From: Rhodospirillaceae bacterium
GTDB lineage: Bacteria > Pseudomonadota > Alphaproteobacteria > UBA8366 > GCA-2717185
Assembly (NCBI GenBank): GCA_018660965.1
Contig: JABJJH010000569.1
Span: 1-10,693, forward strand
Direction: 5' to 3'
Length of the DNA: 10,693 nucleotides
This document shows, piece after piece, positions 1 to 8,269 of this stretch. The position numbers and the translations under genes are program-made. Below the pieces are notes generated by a model. The model saw nothing but the letters and a program-made list of their open reading frames with translations, had not been told where the DNA came from and searched no databases. Every line of letters starts with the position of its first letter. Within the stretch, counting starts at the first letter, position 1.

Positions 1-1324
1 GTTCCTGGGCGTCGAATACCACGCGCTGACGGTTCTGTGTCTGCTCCTGTTTCTCGGCGCCATGGGGAAGTCGGCGCAGCTTGGCCTCCATACGTGGCTG
101 CCTGACGCCATGGAAGGCCCAACACCGGTATCCGCGCTGATTCACGCCGCGACGATGGTGACGGCAGGCGTCTTCATGGTGTGCCGTTTGTCGCCGCTGT
201 TCGAATTGTCGGAAACCGCGCTGATGGTTGTGACTGTCGTGGGCGCGTCCACGGCGTTTTTCGCCGCCACAGTGGGATTGACCCAAAACGACATCAAACG
301 TGTCATCGCATACTCGACCTGTTCGCAATTGGGATACATGTTTTTCGCCGCGGGCGTTTCCGCCTATCCGGCAGCCATGTTCCACTTGATGACACACGCC
401 TTTTTCAAAGCCCTGCTGTTCCTGGGCTCGGGCTCGGTCATACACGCCATGTCCGACGAACAGGATATGCGGAAAATGGGCGGGCTCTATAAATTGATTC
501 CGTTCACCTATGCGCTGATGTGGATTGGCAGTCTGGCGTTGGCGGGCATTGGTATACCGGGCACGTCGATAGGCTTCGCGGGATTCTTTTCTAAGGACGC
601 CATTATCGAATCGTCCTTTGCGGCTAATACGGGCGTCGGCACATACGCATTCTGGCTTGGGATCGCGGCAGCCTTTATGACGGCGTTTTATTCATGGCGT
701 CTGTTGTTCATGACATTCCATGGAAAGGCGCGGTGTGACGAAAAAACGCTGGCGCATGTGCATGAATCGCCAAAAATCATGTTGTTGCCGCTGGTGCTGC
801 TGGCGATTGGTTCGGTGTTCGCGGGCGTCGCCGGGTATTCGGTCTTCGTCGGCGATGGCATGGACGCTTTCTGGGGTGAATCCATCAAGATATTGTCGAC
901 GCATTCCGCGCTGGTCGATTCACACCACGTACCTGTTTGGGTGAAAGTCTTGCCGTTGGCCATGGGCGTAACCGGTATTGCGCTGGCCTATTGGATGTAT
1001 GTCGCCAACACTAACTTGCCCAAGGCGTTGGCCGAAAAAATTCGCCCACTGTACCTGTTTTCCTACAACAAATGGTATTTCGACGAGTTGTTTAACGCCA
1101 TTTTTGTGAAACCGGCGTTCTACCTTGGTCGGGGACTTTGGAAAGCGGGAGACGGCGCCTTGATTGATGGCGTGGGACCGGATGGCGTCGCGTCTTTGAC
1201 TCAGCGGTGGGCGATGCGGGCGAGCCGGTTACAAAGTGGTTATCTCTATCACTACGCCTTTGCGATGCTGATTGGCGTCGTCGGTCTGGTGACCTGGTAT
1301 CTTTACACAGCGAACGCGGGCTAA
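1..1324 (+). CDS. nuoL: NADH-quinone oxidoreductase subunit L (NuoL), 5' end cut off by the window
   Basis: This is the largest antiporter-like membrane subunit of complex I, which couples quinone reduction by NADH to proton translocation across the inner membrane. The reading frame is open from base 2, so 440 C-terminal residues are seen; family members are about 610-650 residues, so roughly the first 190 are missing. Counting from the first whole codon, the family signatures are intact: GKSAQ with its membrane lysine (about residue 23), HTWLPDAMEGPTPVSALIHAAT with the conserved histidine (about 48), and GFFSKD with the key lysine of the discontinuous helix (about 198). The rest is hydrophobic, and the C-terminal stretch would contain the long lateral helix and final membrane anchor. 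The stop codon lies 5 bases before nuoM, which fits co-transcription. The identification is secure; the true start is outside the window. Confidence 0.97.
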   Translation, partial: FLGVEYHALTVLCLLLFLGAMGKSAQLGLHTWLPDAMEGPTPVSALIHAATMVTAGVFMVCRLSPLFELSETALMVVTVVGASTAFFAATVGLTQNDIKRVIAYSTCSQLGYMFFAAGVSAYPAAMFHLMTHAFFKALLFLGSGSVIHAMSDEQDMRKMGGLYKLIPFTYALMWIGSLALAGIGIPGTSIGFAGFFSKDAIIESSFAANTGVGTYAFWLGIAAAFMTAFYSWRLLFMTFHGKARCDEKTLAHVHESPKIMLLPLVLLAIGSVFAGVAGYSVFVGDGMDAFWGESIKILSTHSALVDSHHVPVWVKVLPLAMGVTGIALAYWMYVANTNLPKALAEKIRPLYLFSYNKWYFDELFNAIFVKPAFYLGRGLWKAGDGALIDGVGPDGVASLTQRWAMRASRLQSGYLYHYAFAMLIGVVGLVTWYLYTANAG

Positions 1325-1329
1325 GAGCG

Positions 1330-2853
1330 ATGATGGACGACTTTCCGCTACTTAGCGTTACGATCTTTACGCCCTTGGCGGGCGGGCTGGCGATCTTCCT
1401 GTTCGTGCGCGGGCCCGAAGAGCAGGTCGCGCGCAACGCCAAATGGGGTGCCTTATGGGTGTCCCTGTTCACCTTCGGGTTCTCCCTGCTGATCTGGTTG
1501 AACTTCAAGAATGAAACGGCGGCCTTTCAGTTCGTGGAACGTCGGGATTGGATGCCGTCATTCAATATCGCCTACCATGTCGGCGTTGACGGCATCTCGA
1601 TGTTTTTCGTGTTGTTATCAACGTTGTTAACGCCGATTTGCATTCTGGCGAGCTGGGACGCTATTAAGACCCGGGTCAAGGAGTTCATGATCGCCTTCCT
1701 GGTTTTGGAAACCATGATGGTCGGCATGTTCTGCGCGCTGGATTTCATCGTATTCTACATTTTCTTCGAAGCCGTTCTGATACCGATGTTCTTGATAATC
1801 GGGGTTTGGGGTGGAAACCGGCGCGTCTACGCGGCGTTCAAGTTCTTCCTCTACACGTTGCTAGGTTCCGTGTTGATGCTGTTAGCCGTCATCGCAATGT
1901 ATGTCCAAACTGGAACGACCGACATCCCGACGATCATGCAACATTCCTTCGGGCGCGATATGCAGCTCTGGATGTGGCTGGCGCTGTTCGCCTCATTCGC
2001 CGTCAAGGTACCCATGTGGCCAGTGCACACGTGGTTACCCGACGCGCACGTGGAAGCGCCGACAGCGGGGTCCGTCATCCTGGCGGGCGTCTTGCTGAAG
2101 ATGGGCGCTTATGGGTTCTTGCGGTTTTCCTTGCCGATGTTGCCGGAAGCCTCGGCCTTCTTCACGCCGATGATTTATACGCTCAGTATCGTCGCGGTCA
2201 TCTACACGTCGCTGGTGGCGTTGGCGCAGGAAGATATGAAGAAGCTGATCGCGTATTCATCAGTGGCGCATATGGGCTTCGTGACGGTCGGAATTTTCGC
2301 CGCCAACCAACAGGCGGTCGAAGGGGCGTTGCTTCAGATGTTGAGCCACGGTTTCGTGTCCGGCGCCTTGTTCCTCTGTGTCGGCGTGGTTTACGACCGA
2401 ATCCACTCGCGGGAAATTGCGCGATACGGTGGTTTGGTAGAACGCATGCCGCGCTACGCGTTGGTGTTTATGGTGTTCATGCTGGCGTCCGTGGGACTGC
2501 CGGGCACGAGTGGGTTCGTCGGTGAATTCTTGATCCTGGTTGGCGCTTTTCAAGCGAGCACCTGGGTGGCGACGCTGATTGCAAGCGGCATGGTCCTGGG
2601 GGCGGCCTACATGTTGTATCTGTACCGTCGCGTTGTTTTTGAAAAAATGACGAAGGAGGATCTAAAGTCAATCCTCGATCTGAACCCTCGGGAAATTGTT
2701 CAATTTGCGCCGCTGATTCTGCTGGTTTTCTGGATGGGCATTTATCCGTCCTCCTTCATCGAACCAATGTCCGCGTCGGTCGCGAATTTGGTTGAGAATT
2801 ACAATACTGCGCTGGCGGCGGCTGATGGCGTTCGCGCCATGGCCGTGCGATAG
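1330..2853 (+). CDS. nuoM: NADH-quinone oxidoreductase subunit M (NuoM)
   Basis: This is the second antiporter-like proton-pumping subunit of complex I (507 residues, normal length). Charged residues of the family's proton path are present: Glu147 in FYIFFEAVLIPM, Lys226 in VKVPMWPVHTWLPDAH, Lys257 in GVLLKMGAYGFLRF and Glu399 in GTSGFVGEFLIL. The protein is a multi-spanning membrane protein throughout. The frame stays open upstream to a possible start at 1207, but that would put 120 bases inside nuoL. I chose the ATG at 1330 because it sits just after the nuoL stop and an AAGAG sequence at 1323-1327, and the protein then begins directly with a membrane-type N-terminus. The ATG at 1333 immediately follows and is equally possible; it has slightly better spacing. 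There is a 20-base gap to nuoN. Confidence 0.97.
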   Translation: MMDDFPLLSVTIFTPLAGGLAIFLFVRGPEEQVARNAKWGALWVSLFTFGFSLLIWLNFKNETAAFQFVERRDWMPSFNIAYHVGVDGISMFFVLLSTLLTPICILASWDAIKTRVKEFMIAFLVLETMMVGMFCALDFIVFYIFFEAVLIPMFLIIGVWGGNRRVYAAFKFFLYTLLGSVLMLLAVIAMYVQTGTTDIPTIMQHSFGRDMQLWMWLALFASFAVKVPMWPVHTWLPDAHVEAPTAGSVILAGVLLKMGAYGFLRFSLPMLPEASAFFTPMIYTLSIVAVIYTSLVALAQEDMKKLIAYSSVAHMGFVTVGIFAANQQAVEGALLQMLSHGFVSGALFLCVGVVYDRIHSREIARYGGLVERMPRYALVFMVFMLASVGLPGTSGFVGEFLILVGAFQASTWVATLIASGMVLGAAYMLYLYRRVVFEKMTKEDLKSILDLNPREIVQFAPLILLVFWMGIYPSSFIEPMSASVANLVENYNTALAAADGVRAMAVR

Positions 2854-2873
2854 ACGGGGGTAGGCGAAATCCG

Positions 2874-4325
2874 ATGACCGAATTGCCAATCATACTTCCC
2901 GCCATTCCGGAAATATTTCTCGCTGTATGTGGCATGGCGCTCATGATGGTCGGCGTGTTTTCGACCAAGGAACGCGCAGCGCCCATCGTGTCGATCCTGT
3001 CCATTATGGTGCTTATCGTCACGCTGGTTTTGGTTGTGATGCTGAACAAGGGGGACGCGCTGGCGTTCAACGGCTTGTTCGTGACCGATCACTTCGCAGT
3101 ATTCATGAAAGTGCTGGTTTTGATCGGGTCAATTGTCGCGCTGATCATGAGTGACGGGTTTGTGCAACGCGAACACATGGACCGGTTCGAGTTCCCGATT
3201 TTAATCGTCTTCGCCACCGTTGGCATGATGATGATGGTTTCTGCTAATGACTTGATTTCATTATACATTGGGTTGGAACTGCAAAGTCTGTCTTTGTATG
3301 TTCTGGCGGCGATGCAGCGGGATAATTTGCGTTCAACCGAAGCAGGGCTGAAATACTTTGTTCTTGGCGCCTTGTCATCCGGAATGCTGTTGTACGGCTG
3401 TTCGATGATTTATGGCTTTGCGGGGACGACGGCGTTTACAGTGCTCGCTGAGAATTTAGGCGCGCATGGCGGTCACGCTTCGGTTGGCGTTGTCGTCGGC
3501 ATCGTCTTTTTGTGCGCCGGTTTGGCGTTCAAAATATCCGCCGTGCCGTTTCATATGTGGACCCCTGACGTTTATGAGGGGGCGCCGACGCCGGTTACCG
3601 CATTTTTCGCAGTAGCGCCTAAAGTCGCTGCAATGGCCTTGTTCCTGCGCGTTTTGATGGAACCGTTTGGCGGTTTGGTGGACGAATGGCGCCAGGTCAT
3701 TATCGCAATTTCCGTCGCATCCATGTTGTTGGGCGCGTTCGCCGCAATTGCCCAAACAAATATAAAGCGTCTGATGGCGTACAGTTCCATTGGCCATGTC
3801 GGCTACGCACTGGTCGGAATCGCGGCTGGGACGGAAGCGGGCGTCCGCGGTGTGCTGCTGTACATGACAATTTACCTTGTGATGACGGTGGGAACATTTG
3901 CGTGCATCTTATGCATGCGCCGGAACGGTCAAATGGTTGAAGAGATCGACGATCTTTCCGGATTGTCGAAGACTCATCCGAAGATTGCGCTTGCGCTGCT
4001 TGTGTTCATGTTCTCGCTTGCAGGCGTTCCACCTTTGGCGGGCTTTTTCGGTAAACTGTATGTCTTCCTCGCGGCGATCGAGGCGGAACTTTTCACCCTC
4101 GCCATCATCGGTGTGCTATCCAGCGTCGTCAGTTCCTTTTACTACCTGCGCATCATTAAAATTATGTATTTCGATGAGGCGCGCGATCCGTTCGACATGC
4201 CGGTCGGTCGTCCGTTGTCCGTCATCATGACGGTGACGGGTATCGCTATTGTGTTGTTTTTCATTGGATTGTCGCCAATGCTTGAAGGCGCATCACAAGC
4301 AGCGGCCTCATTATTCTCCGGCTAG
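2874..4325 (+). CDS. nuoN: NADH-quinone oxidoreductase subunit N (NuoN)
   Basis: This is the third antiporter-like subunit of complex I (483 residues, full length), normally the last gene of the nuo cluster. Conserved charged residues are visible: Glu135 in YIGLELQSLSLYVL, Lys220 in FKISAVPFHMWTPDVYEG, Lys250 in FAVAPKVAAM and Lys394 in AGFFGKLYVF. The pattern of many hydrophobic helices fits the family. The ATG follows the nuoM stop by 20 bases, within GC-poor spacer lacking a strong Shine-Dalgarno sequence, so translation may depend partly on ribosomes arriving from nuoM. The 17-base gap to birA contains no terminator, so the downstream cofactor and RNA-processing genes are probably read from the same transcript. 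Confidence 0.97.
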   Translation: MTELPIILPAIPEIFLAVCGMALMMVGVFSTKERAAPIVSILSIMVLIVTLVLVVMLNKGDALAFNGLFVTDHFAVFMKVLVLIGSIVALIMSDGFVQREHMDRFEFPILIVFATVGMMMMVSANDLISLYIGLELQSLSLYVLAAMQRDNLRSTEAGLKYFVLGALSSGMLLYGCSMIYGFAGTTAFTVLAENLGAHGGHASVGVVVGIVFLCAGLAFKISAVPFHMWTPDVYEGAPTPVTAFFAVAPKVAAMALFLRVLMEPFGGLVDEWRQVIIAISVASMLLGAFAAIAQTNIKRLMAYSSIGHVGYALVGIAAGTEAGVRGVLLYMTIYLVMTVGTFACILCMRRNGQMVEEIDDLSGLSKTHPKIALALLVFMFSLAGVPPLAGFFGKLYVFLAAIEAELFTLAIIGVLSSVVSSFYYLRIIKIMYFDEARDPFDMPVGRPLSVIMTVTGIAIVLFFIGLSPMLEGASQAAASLFSG

Positions 4326-4342
4326 AATAGCGGCGCATACGG

Positions 4343-5116
4343 ATGAATTCCGCTATCGAATACCCCGAGGGCTGGCCCGTGGGGTTCACGTTGATACATC
4401 GGGAAACGGTCGGGTCCACCAATGACGACGCTAGTCAATTAGCCGTCGGCGGCGCCGATGACGGCACGGTTGTGTGGGCCGACGCCCAAACGAAAGGACG
4501 GGGGCGTCGCGGGCGCACATGGGTTTCGCCAAAGGGAAACTTGTATTATTCAATTGTGCTGCGTCCCGACAAAACGCCGTCTGAAGCCGCCCAATTGTCG
4601 TTAGTGGCGGCTATCTCGATGGGGGATGCGTTAAGAGCTCTGTTGCCTGAGAAATGCGCTGTACGGCACAAATGGCCAAACGACATTCTGGTCGACGGCG
4701 CTAAAATAGCAGGCATACTTCTTGAATCCGCCGGGGGCGGTAGAGATCAACCCGTGGATTGGTTGGTGCTTGGATGCGGCGTAAACATTGTATCAAACCC
4801 AAAAGATACGTTATATCCGGCCACGCATTTGCACGCGTTCAATGAATCAGTGGCCACTATTGAGGTGTTGACCGCATTCGTGCAGAGGCTTTCCCATTGG
4901 CGCGATGAATGGGTCGAGAATGGCGTCGAGCCTATCCGGAAGGCATGGTTGGAGCGTGTGATGGGACTGGGCGAGGCGATTACCGTTCGAACGGCGACGG
5001 CGCAAACGACGGGGCGATTTGTCGATTTGGATAGTGATGGCGCTTTGATTTTAGAAGCTCCGGGTGGCGCGATTTCACGCATAACCGCCGGGGATGTGTT
5101 TTTTGAAGGTTCGTGA
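4343..5116 (+). CDS. birA: Biotin--[acetyl-CoA-carboxylase] ligase, class I (no DNA-binding domain)
   Basis: The enzyme makes biotinyl-5'-AMP from biotin and ATP and transfers biotin to a lysine of carboxylase carrier proteins in the cytoplasm. In the 257 residues I see the STN motif (25-27), the biotin/ATP loop GRGRRGRTW (52-60), KWPND (110-114), Lys121 in KIAGIL, which matches the catalytic lysine of the E. coli enzyme, and GCGVN (144-148). Residues from about 211 form the small C-terminal SH3-like domain. There is no N-terminal winged helix, so it should be a pure ligase and not the biotin operon repressor found in E. coli. The start lacks a clear Shine-Dalgarno sequence and lies 17 bases after nuoN, which suggests translational coupling. 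A single base separates its stop from coaX. Substrates in this organism probably include acetyl-CoA and propionyl-CoA carboxylases; the latter would feed the nearby epimerase (inference). Confidence 0.95.
   Translation: MNSAIEYPEGWPVGFTLIHRETVGSTNDDASQLAVGGADDGTVVWADAQTKGRGRRGRTWVSPKGNLYYSIVLRPDKTPSEAAQLSLVAAISMGDALRALLPEKCAVRHKWPNDILVDGAKIAGILLESAGGGRDQPVDWLVLGCGVNIVSNPKDTLYPATHLHAFNESVATIEVLTAFVQRLSHWRDEWVENGVEPIRKAWLERVMGLGEAITVRTATAQTTGRFVDLDSDGALILEAPGGAISRITAGDVFFEGS
5105..5109 (+). promoter_or_regulatory. Ribosome binding site for coaX
   Basis: GAAGG lies inside the last codons of birA, 8 bases before the ATG at 5118. It decides the coaX start in favour of 5118 over the in-frame ATG at 5094, which would overlap birA by 23 bases and add eight residues ahead of the conserved N-terminal nucleotide-binding strand. 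Confidence 0.7.
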
Positions 5117-5117
5117 A

Positions 5118-5891
5118 ATGCTGCTGGTGGTTGATTTTGGAAACACGAATGTCGTCTTCGCGGTTTGCGAGGGGAGTGACATCAAGGGATCGTGGCGTTG
5201 CGCCAGCGACACAAAACGCACCGCGGATGAATACGCTGTCTGGCTCACGCAGTTGATGAGCCTTGAGGGCATTGACCCGAGCGCGATTACGGGCGCAATT
5301 GTTGCGACTGTCGTCCCACAGGCTTTGTTCAATATAGAAACGCTGTGCAAACGATATTTCAAGGCGACGCCTCTTGTTGTTGGCGCGGACAATGTAACGT
5401 TGGGTTTCGAGGTGTTGATTGATCGACCGGCGCAAGTCGGCGCGGACCGATTGGCGACAGCGGTTGCAGCTTATAAGAAATTTAACGGACCTTTGATCGT
5501 CATTGATTTTGGAACCGCGACAACGTTTGAAGTGGTTGACGAAGCCGGAAATTATCGTGGTGGCGTTATTGCGCCCGGCATTAATTTGTCTGCGGAAGCG
5601 TTGCATATGGCGTCGGCGCAATTGCCCCGGATCGATATTCGCCGCACCGAGGAAATTGTGGGAAAGACGACGACTTCAGCCATGCGGTCGGGGATATTTT
5701 GGGGCTATATCGGCATGATCGAAGGGCTCGTAACCCGCATCAAGGCGGAATGCGACGTGGCGATGACGGTTGTGGCTACCGGCGGTCTTGCGCCACTGTT
5801 CGCGGAATCAACCAATATGATCGATAAAACCGATTCAAACCTGACCATTTGCGGTCTGGTTGAAATCTATGAAAGAAACAAACCATCGTGA
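5118..5891 (+). CDS. coaX: Type III pantothenate kinase (CoaX)
   Basis: It phosphorylates pantothenate to 4'-phosphopantothenate, the first step of CoA synthesis, in the cytoplasm. Type III enzymes belong to the ASKHA fold, need a monovalent cation and are not feedback-inhibited by CoA. The 257 residues are full length. Motifs in order are DFGNTN (6-11, phosphate-binding loop), GADRLA (108-113, with Asp110 as the likely catalytic base), DFGTATT (130-136), GGVIAPG (148-154) and ATGGLAP (220-226). The start at 5118 follows birA after one base and has a good ribosome binding site. The 3' end overlaps the rnj GTG start by four bases (GTGA), so birA, coaX and rnj look translationally coupled. No other pantothenate kinase is visible here, so this may be the organism's only one (inference). 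Confidence 0.96.
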   Translation: MLLVVDFGNTNVVFAVCEGSDIKGSWRCASDTKRTADEYAVWLTQLMSLEGIDPSAITGAIVATVVPQALFNIETLCKRYFKATPLVVGADNVTLGFEVLIDRPAQVGADRLATAVAAYKKFNGPLIVIDFGTATTFEVVDEAGNYRGGVIAPGINLSAEALHMASAQLPRIDIRRTEEIVGKTTTSAMRSGIFWGYIGMIEGLVTRIKAECDVAMTVVATGGLAPLFAESTNMIDKTDSNLTICGLVEIYERNKPS

Positions 5892-7564
5892 AAATGTATG
5901 AAACGACGGGTCGGCCATCGGACGAAGAACTTTTGTTCTTGCCGCTCGGCGGCGCCGGTGAAATCGGCATGAACCTGAATTTGTATGGTCATGCCGGTAA
6001 ATGGCTGATGATCGACCTCGGCATTACCTTCGGCGATGATGAAACGCCTGGCGTCGACGTTATCATGCCGGACCCAAGCTTTATCGAAGATCGCCGGCAA
6101 GACCTGTCCGGATTGGTTATTACGCACGCGCACGAAGACCATTTAGGCGCTGTCGCCCACCTGTGGCCGCGCTTGCGCTGTCCTGTATACGCAACAGCGT
6201 TCGCGGCCAGTATCTTACGGCGCAAACTGGAGGAAGCGGGGCTGCTGAAAGAGGTGCCCCTGACGGTTGTTCCGCTATCCGGAAAGTTTTCAGTTGGTCC
6301 TTTTGAAATTGAGCTGGTCACATTGACCCATTCCATTCCTGAACCGAACGCGTGCATGGTGCGAACCCCTCTGGGCGCCGTCATGCACACGGGCGATTGG
6401 AAGCTTGATCCTGATCCCCTCGTTGGTCCCACGGCGGACGGGGCGGCTTTGAGCAAACTTGGGGACGAGGGCGTCTTGGCCATGGTGTGCGTTTCGACGA
6501 ATGTATTCGTTCCCGGTCACACGAAGTCGGAAGCCGATGTTCGCCGAAAATTGATTGATGTCGTCGGCGGGCTCAAACAGAGGGTCTCGATAGCTTGCTT
6601 TGCGTCGAATATTGCGCGGTTGGAAACGGCGGCGGTCGTTGGCGCGGCTTGTGACCGCCATGTCGCGTTGGCGGGGCGTTCGTTGTGGCGATTTTATGAC
6701 GCCGCGAAAGAAAACGGTTATCTCACCGATATAGAACCATTTCTGGACCCTGAAGAAGCGGCGCATTTACCGCGCGACAAGGTGTTGTATGTGTGCACAG
6801 GAAGTCAGGGGGAACCGCGCGCCGCGCTGACGCGAATTTCCGAAGGCGACCACAGACATGTTGCATTCGAACCGGGCGACTCCGTGGTGTTTTCGAGTCG
6901 TGTTATTCCGGGCAACGAAAAATCCATCGGACGTTTGCACAACCGTCTCGCCGCGCTCGGCGTGGACATCATTACCGCGCGTGACATTGCCGACGTTCAT
7001 GTGTCGGGACATCCCGCGCGCGATGAACTCACACAAATGTATCAATGGATCAGACCGCAAATTGCGGTGCCGGTTCATGGCGAACGGCGCCATCTGGTAG
7101 AACACGTCAGTCTGGCCAAGACCTGCCAGGTCCCGGAAACTCAACTCGCCGTGAATGGCGATCTTGTCCGCTTGGCGCCAGGACCCGTCAAAATTATCGA
7201 AAAAGTTGTTTCCGGACGCCTCGTGGTCGATGGGAATCGGGTGTTGCCTTCGGAAAATTTCGCCCTTCGGAATCGCCGAAAAATGCTGTTTCACGGTTCC
7301 GCCGTCGCCACCCTTGTCATGGATCAGGATGGATATCTGCGCGATGATCCCCTCGTGACGGTGCAGGGGGTTTATGATCCGAACAATGACGTTGAAATCG
7401 CCAATTCTGTTGTGGATGCGATCATTGATGCTGTCGATTCATTGCCAAGACGGTCCAATGACGATGCGGTGCAGAAGTCCGCACGTAATGCGCTGCGCCG
7501 TCGATTGCGTGATTTATGCGGTAAACGACCGGAAACCGATGTGCATGTCGTGCGCCTGGGATGA
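5888..7564 (+). CDS. rnj: Ribonuclease J, with an altered beta-CASP motif A
   Basis: This is a metallo-beta-lactamase/beta-CASP ribonuclease; relatives combine 5'-3' exonuclease and endonuclease activity and act in mRNA turnover and rRNA 5'-end maturation. Counting from the GTG at 5888 (558 residues, normal length), the zinc ligands are present: H-A-H-E-D-H (80-85), His148 in THSIPE, and Asp170 in HTGDWKLD. SGH (His375, motif B) and VPVHGE (His397, motif C) are also present, as are the RNA-binding stretches ACFASNIARL and CTGSQGEPRAAL. At residue 202 the family's D-S-T-N (motif A) reads V-S-T-N, with GTT where GAT would be expected. The GTG overlaps the coaX stop as GTGA; an in-frame ATG at 5894 is an alternative start that removes two residues. 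The C-terminal domain is complete. The gene is otherwise intact with codon use like its neighbours, so it does not look like a decayed gene. Confidence 0.94.
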   Translation: MKMYETTGRPSDEELLFLPLGGAGEIGMNLNLYGHAGKWLMIDLGITFGDDETPGVDVIMPDPSFIEDRRQDLSGLVITHAHEDHLGAVAHLWPRLRCPVYATAFAASILRRKLEEAGLLKEVPLTVVPLSGKFSVGPFEIELVTLTHSIPEPNACMVRTPLGAVMHTGDWKLDPDPLVGPTADGAALSKLGDEGVLAMVCVSTNVFVPGHTKSEADVRRKLIDVVGGLKQRVSIACFASNIARLETAAVVGAACDRHVALAGRSLWRFYDAAKENGYLTDIEPFLDPEEAAHLPRDKVLYVCTGSQGEPRAALTRISEGDHRHVAFEPGDSVVFSSRVIPGNEKSIGRLHNRLAALGVDIITARDIADVHVSGHPARDELTQMYQWIRPQIAVPVHGERRHLVEHVSLAKTCQVPETQLAVNGDLVRLAPGPVKIIEKVVSGRLVVDGNRVLPSENFALRNRRKMLFHGSAVATLVMDQDGYLRDDPLVTVQGVYDPNNDVEIANSVVDAIIDAVDSLPRRSNDDAVQKSARNALRRRLRDLCGKRPETDVHVVRLG

Positions 7565-7583
7565 TCAAAGTTCAAAATTGCAT

Positions 7584-7587
7584 GAGA
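7584..7587 (+). promoter_or_regulatory. Ribosome binding site for the TTG-started mce
   Basis: GAGA lies 7 bases before TTG at 7595. An in-frame TGA at 7583-7585 closes the frame just upstream and leaves no ATG or GTG before the conserved N-terminus, so this weak site and the TTG together define the start. Confidence 0.45.
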
Positions 7588-7594
7588 CAAGAAA

Positions 7595-7999
7595 TTGATA
7601 GGTAAACTGAACCATGTCGCCATCGCAACGCCTGATGTCACCGCCGCGGCTGCGATGTATCGCGACGCCCTTGGCGCAAGAGTGTCGGAACCCCAGGCCT
7701 TGCCGGATCATGGCGTGACGGTTGTTTTCGTGGAATTGCCGAATACCAAAATCGAACTGTTGGAACCGTTGGGGACGAATTCGCCAATTCAAGGGTTCAT
7801 CGATAAAAATCCAACCGGTGGGATGCATCATGTTTGTTACGAAGTCGAAGATATCATCGCGTCTCGCGATGCGCTGGCCGCTTCTGGCGCCAAAGTTCTT
7901 GGCGACGGCGAACCTCGTCAAGGGGCGCATGGCAAGCCGGTGATATTCCTTCACCCGAAAGACTTCGCCGGCACGCTCATTGAATTAGAGCAAGCCTGA
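7595..7999 (+). CDS. mce: Methylmalonyl-CoA epimerase
   Basis: It interconverts the (S) and (R) epimers of methylmalonyl-CoA (and ethylmalonyl-CoA in organisms with that pathway), linking propionyl-CoA carboxylase to the B12-dependent mutase. The 134 residues form a vicinal-oxygen-chelate fold of two beta-alpha-beta-beta-beta modules. The metal ligands are visible: His7 in LNHVAIATPD, Glu54 in KIELLEPLG, His79 in GGMHHVCYEV and Glu130 in TLIELEQA. The length is normal. The start is TTG, forced by an in-frame stop twelve bases upstream; the sequence from residue 5 onward matches the family, so no N-terminal part is missing. It follows rnj by 30 bases and precedes a DUF1467 gene by 19, the usual alphaproteobacterial order. 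Substrate preference between methylmalonyl- and ethylmalonyl-CoA cannot be read from the sequence. Confidence 0.95.
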   Translation: MIGKLNHVAIATPDVTAAAAMYRDALGARVSEPQALPDHGVTVVFVELPNTKIELLEPLGTNSPIQGFIDKNPTGGMHHVCYEVEDIIASRDALAASGAKVLGDGEPRQGAHGKPVIFLHPKDFAGTLIELEQA

Positions 8000-8018
8000 G
8001 AACAGAGGAAATGTTGGC

Positions 8019-8252
8019 ATGGATATCGCCGGGAGCGTTGTAACATTCATCATTATCTGGTGGCTGGTGCTCTTTATGGTGCTGCCTTGGGGCGTGCGCC
8101 AGCCGGACACGCGTGACCCAGCGCACGCCGACGGCGCGCCCGAACGACCGATGTTACTTATTAAATTCGCCGCGACAACGGTGATTGCCGCGGTCCTGTT
8201 CACCGCGTTTTGGTTTATCGCCGATTCCGGAATCATTAATTTTCGAAGTTAA
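8019..8252 (+). CDS. DUF1467 family two-helix membrane protein
   Basis: This is a 77-residue inner-membrane protein of unknown function. The first membrane helix spans about residues 5-24 and contains the family pattern IIWWLVLFMVLPWGVR. A short polar loop rich in Asp, Pro and Ala (about 28-43) follows, then a second helix at about 48-69. The start has a clear ribosome binding site, AGAGGA at 8004-8009, nine bases before the ATG. The ATG at 8011 is in another frame. This small family sits between mce and proS in many alphaproteobacteria, as it nearly does here, which is the main reason for the assignment. The conserved position suggests a membrane housekeeping role, but no function can be given. 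Confidence 0.88.
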   Translation: MDIAGSVVTFIIIWWLVLFMVLPWGVRQPDTRDPAHADGAPERPMLLIKFAATTVIAAVLFTAFWFIADSGIINFRS

Positions 8253-8269
8253 AGACGGAGCGGTGGGAA

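Noticed and set aside
1207..1329. Upstream start for nuoM overlapping nuoL
   Set aside because: The extra 41 residues are polar and Arg-rich, unlike the family N-terminus, and overlap the conserved nuoL end.
1806..2525. 239-codon plus-strand open frame inside nuoM
   Set aside because: It is a shifted-frame shadow of nuoM, with Arg-rich low-complexity composition and no recognisable domain, while the nuoM frame carries every expected motif.
4340..4352. Short hairpin CGGA/TCCG around the birA start codon
   Set aside because: Four base pairs with a five-base loop are too weak to argue for regulation.
4980..5621. 213-codon minus-strand open frame across birA and coaX
   Set aside because: It is antisense to two well-supported genes, has Arg- and His-rich composition, and has no plausible ribosome binding site or domain.
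6767..7294. 175-codon minus-strand open frame inside rnj
   Set aside because: It is antisense to the conserved catalytic part of RNase J and arises from codon bias on the plus strand.
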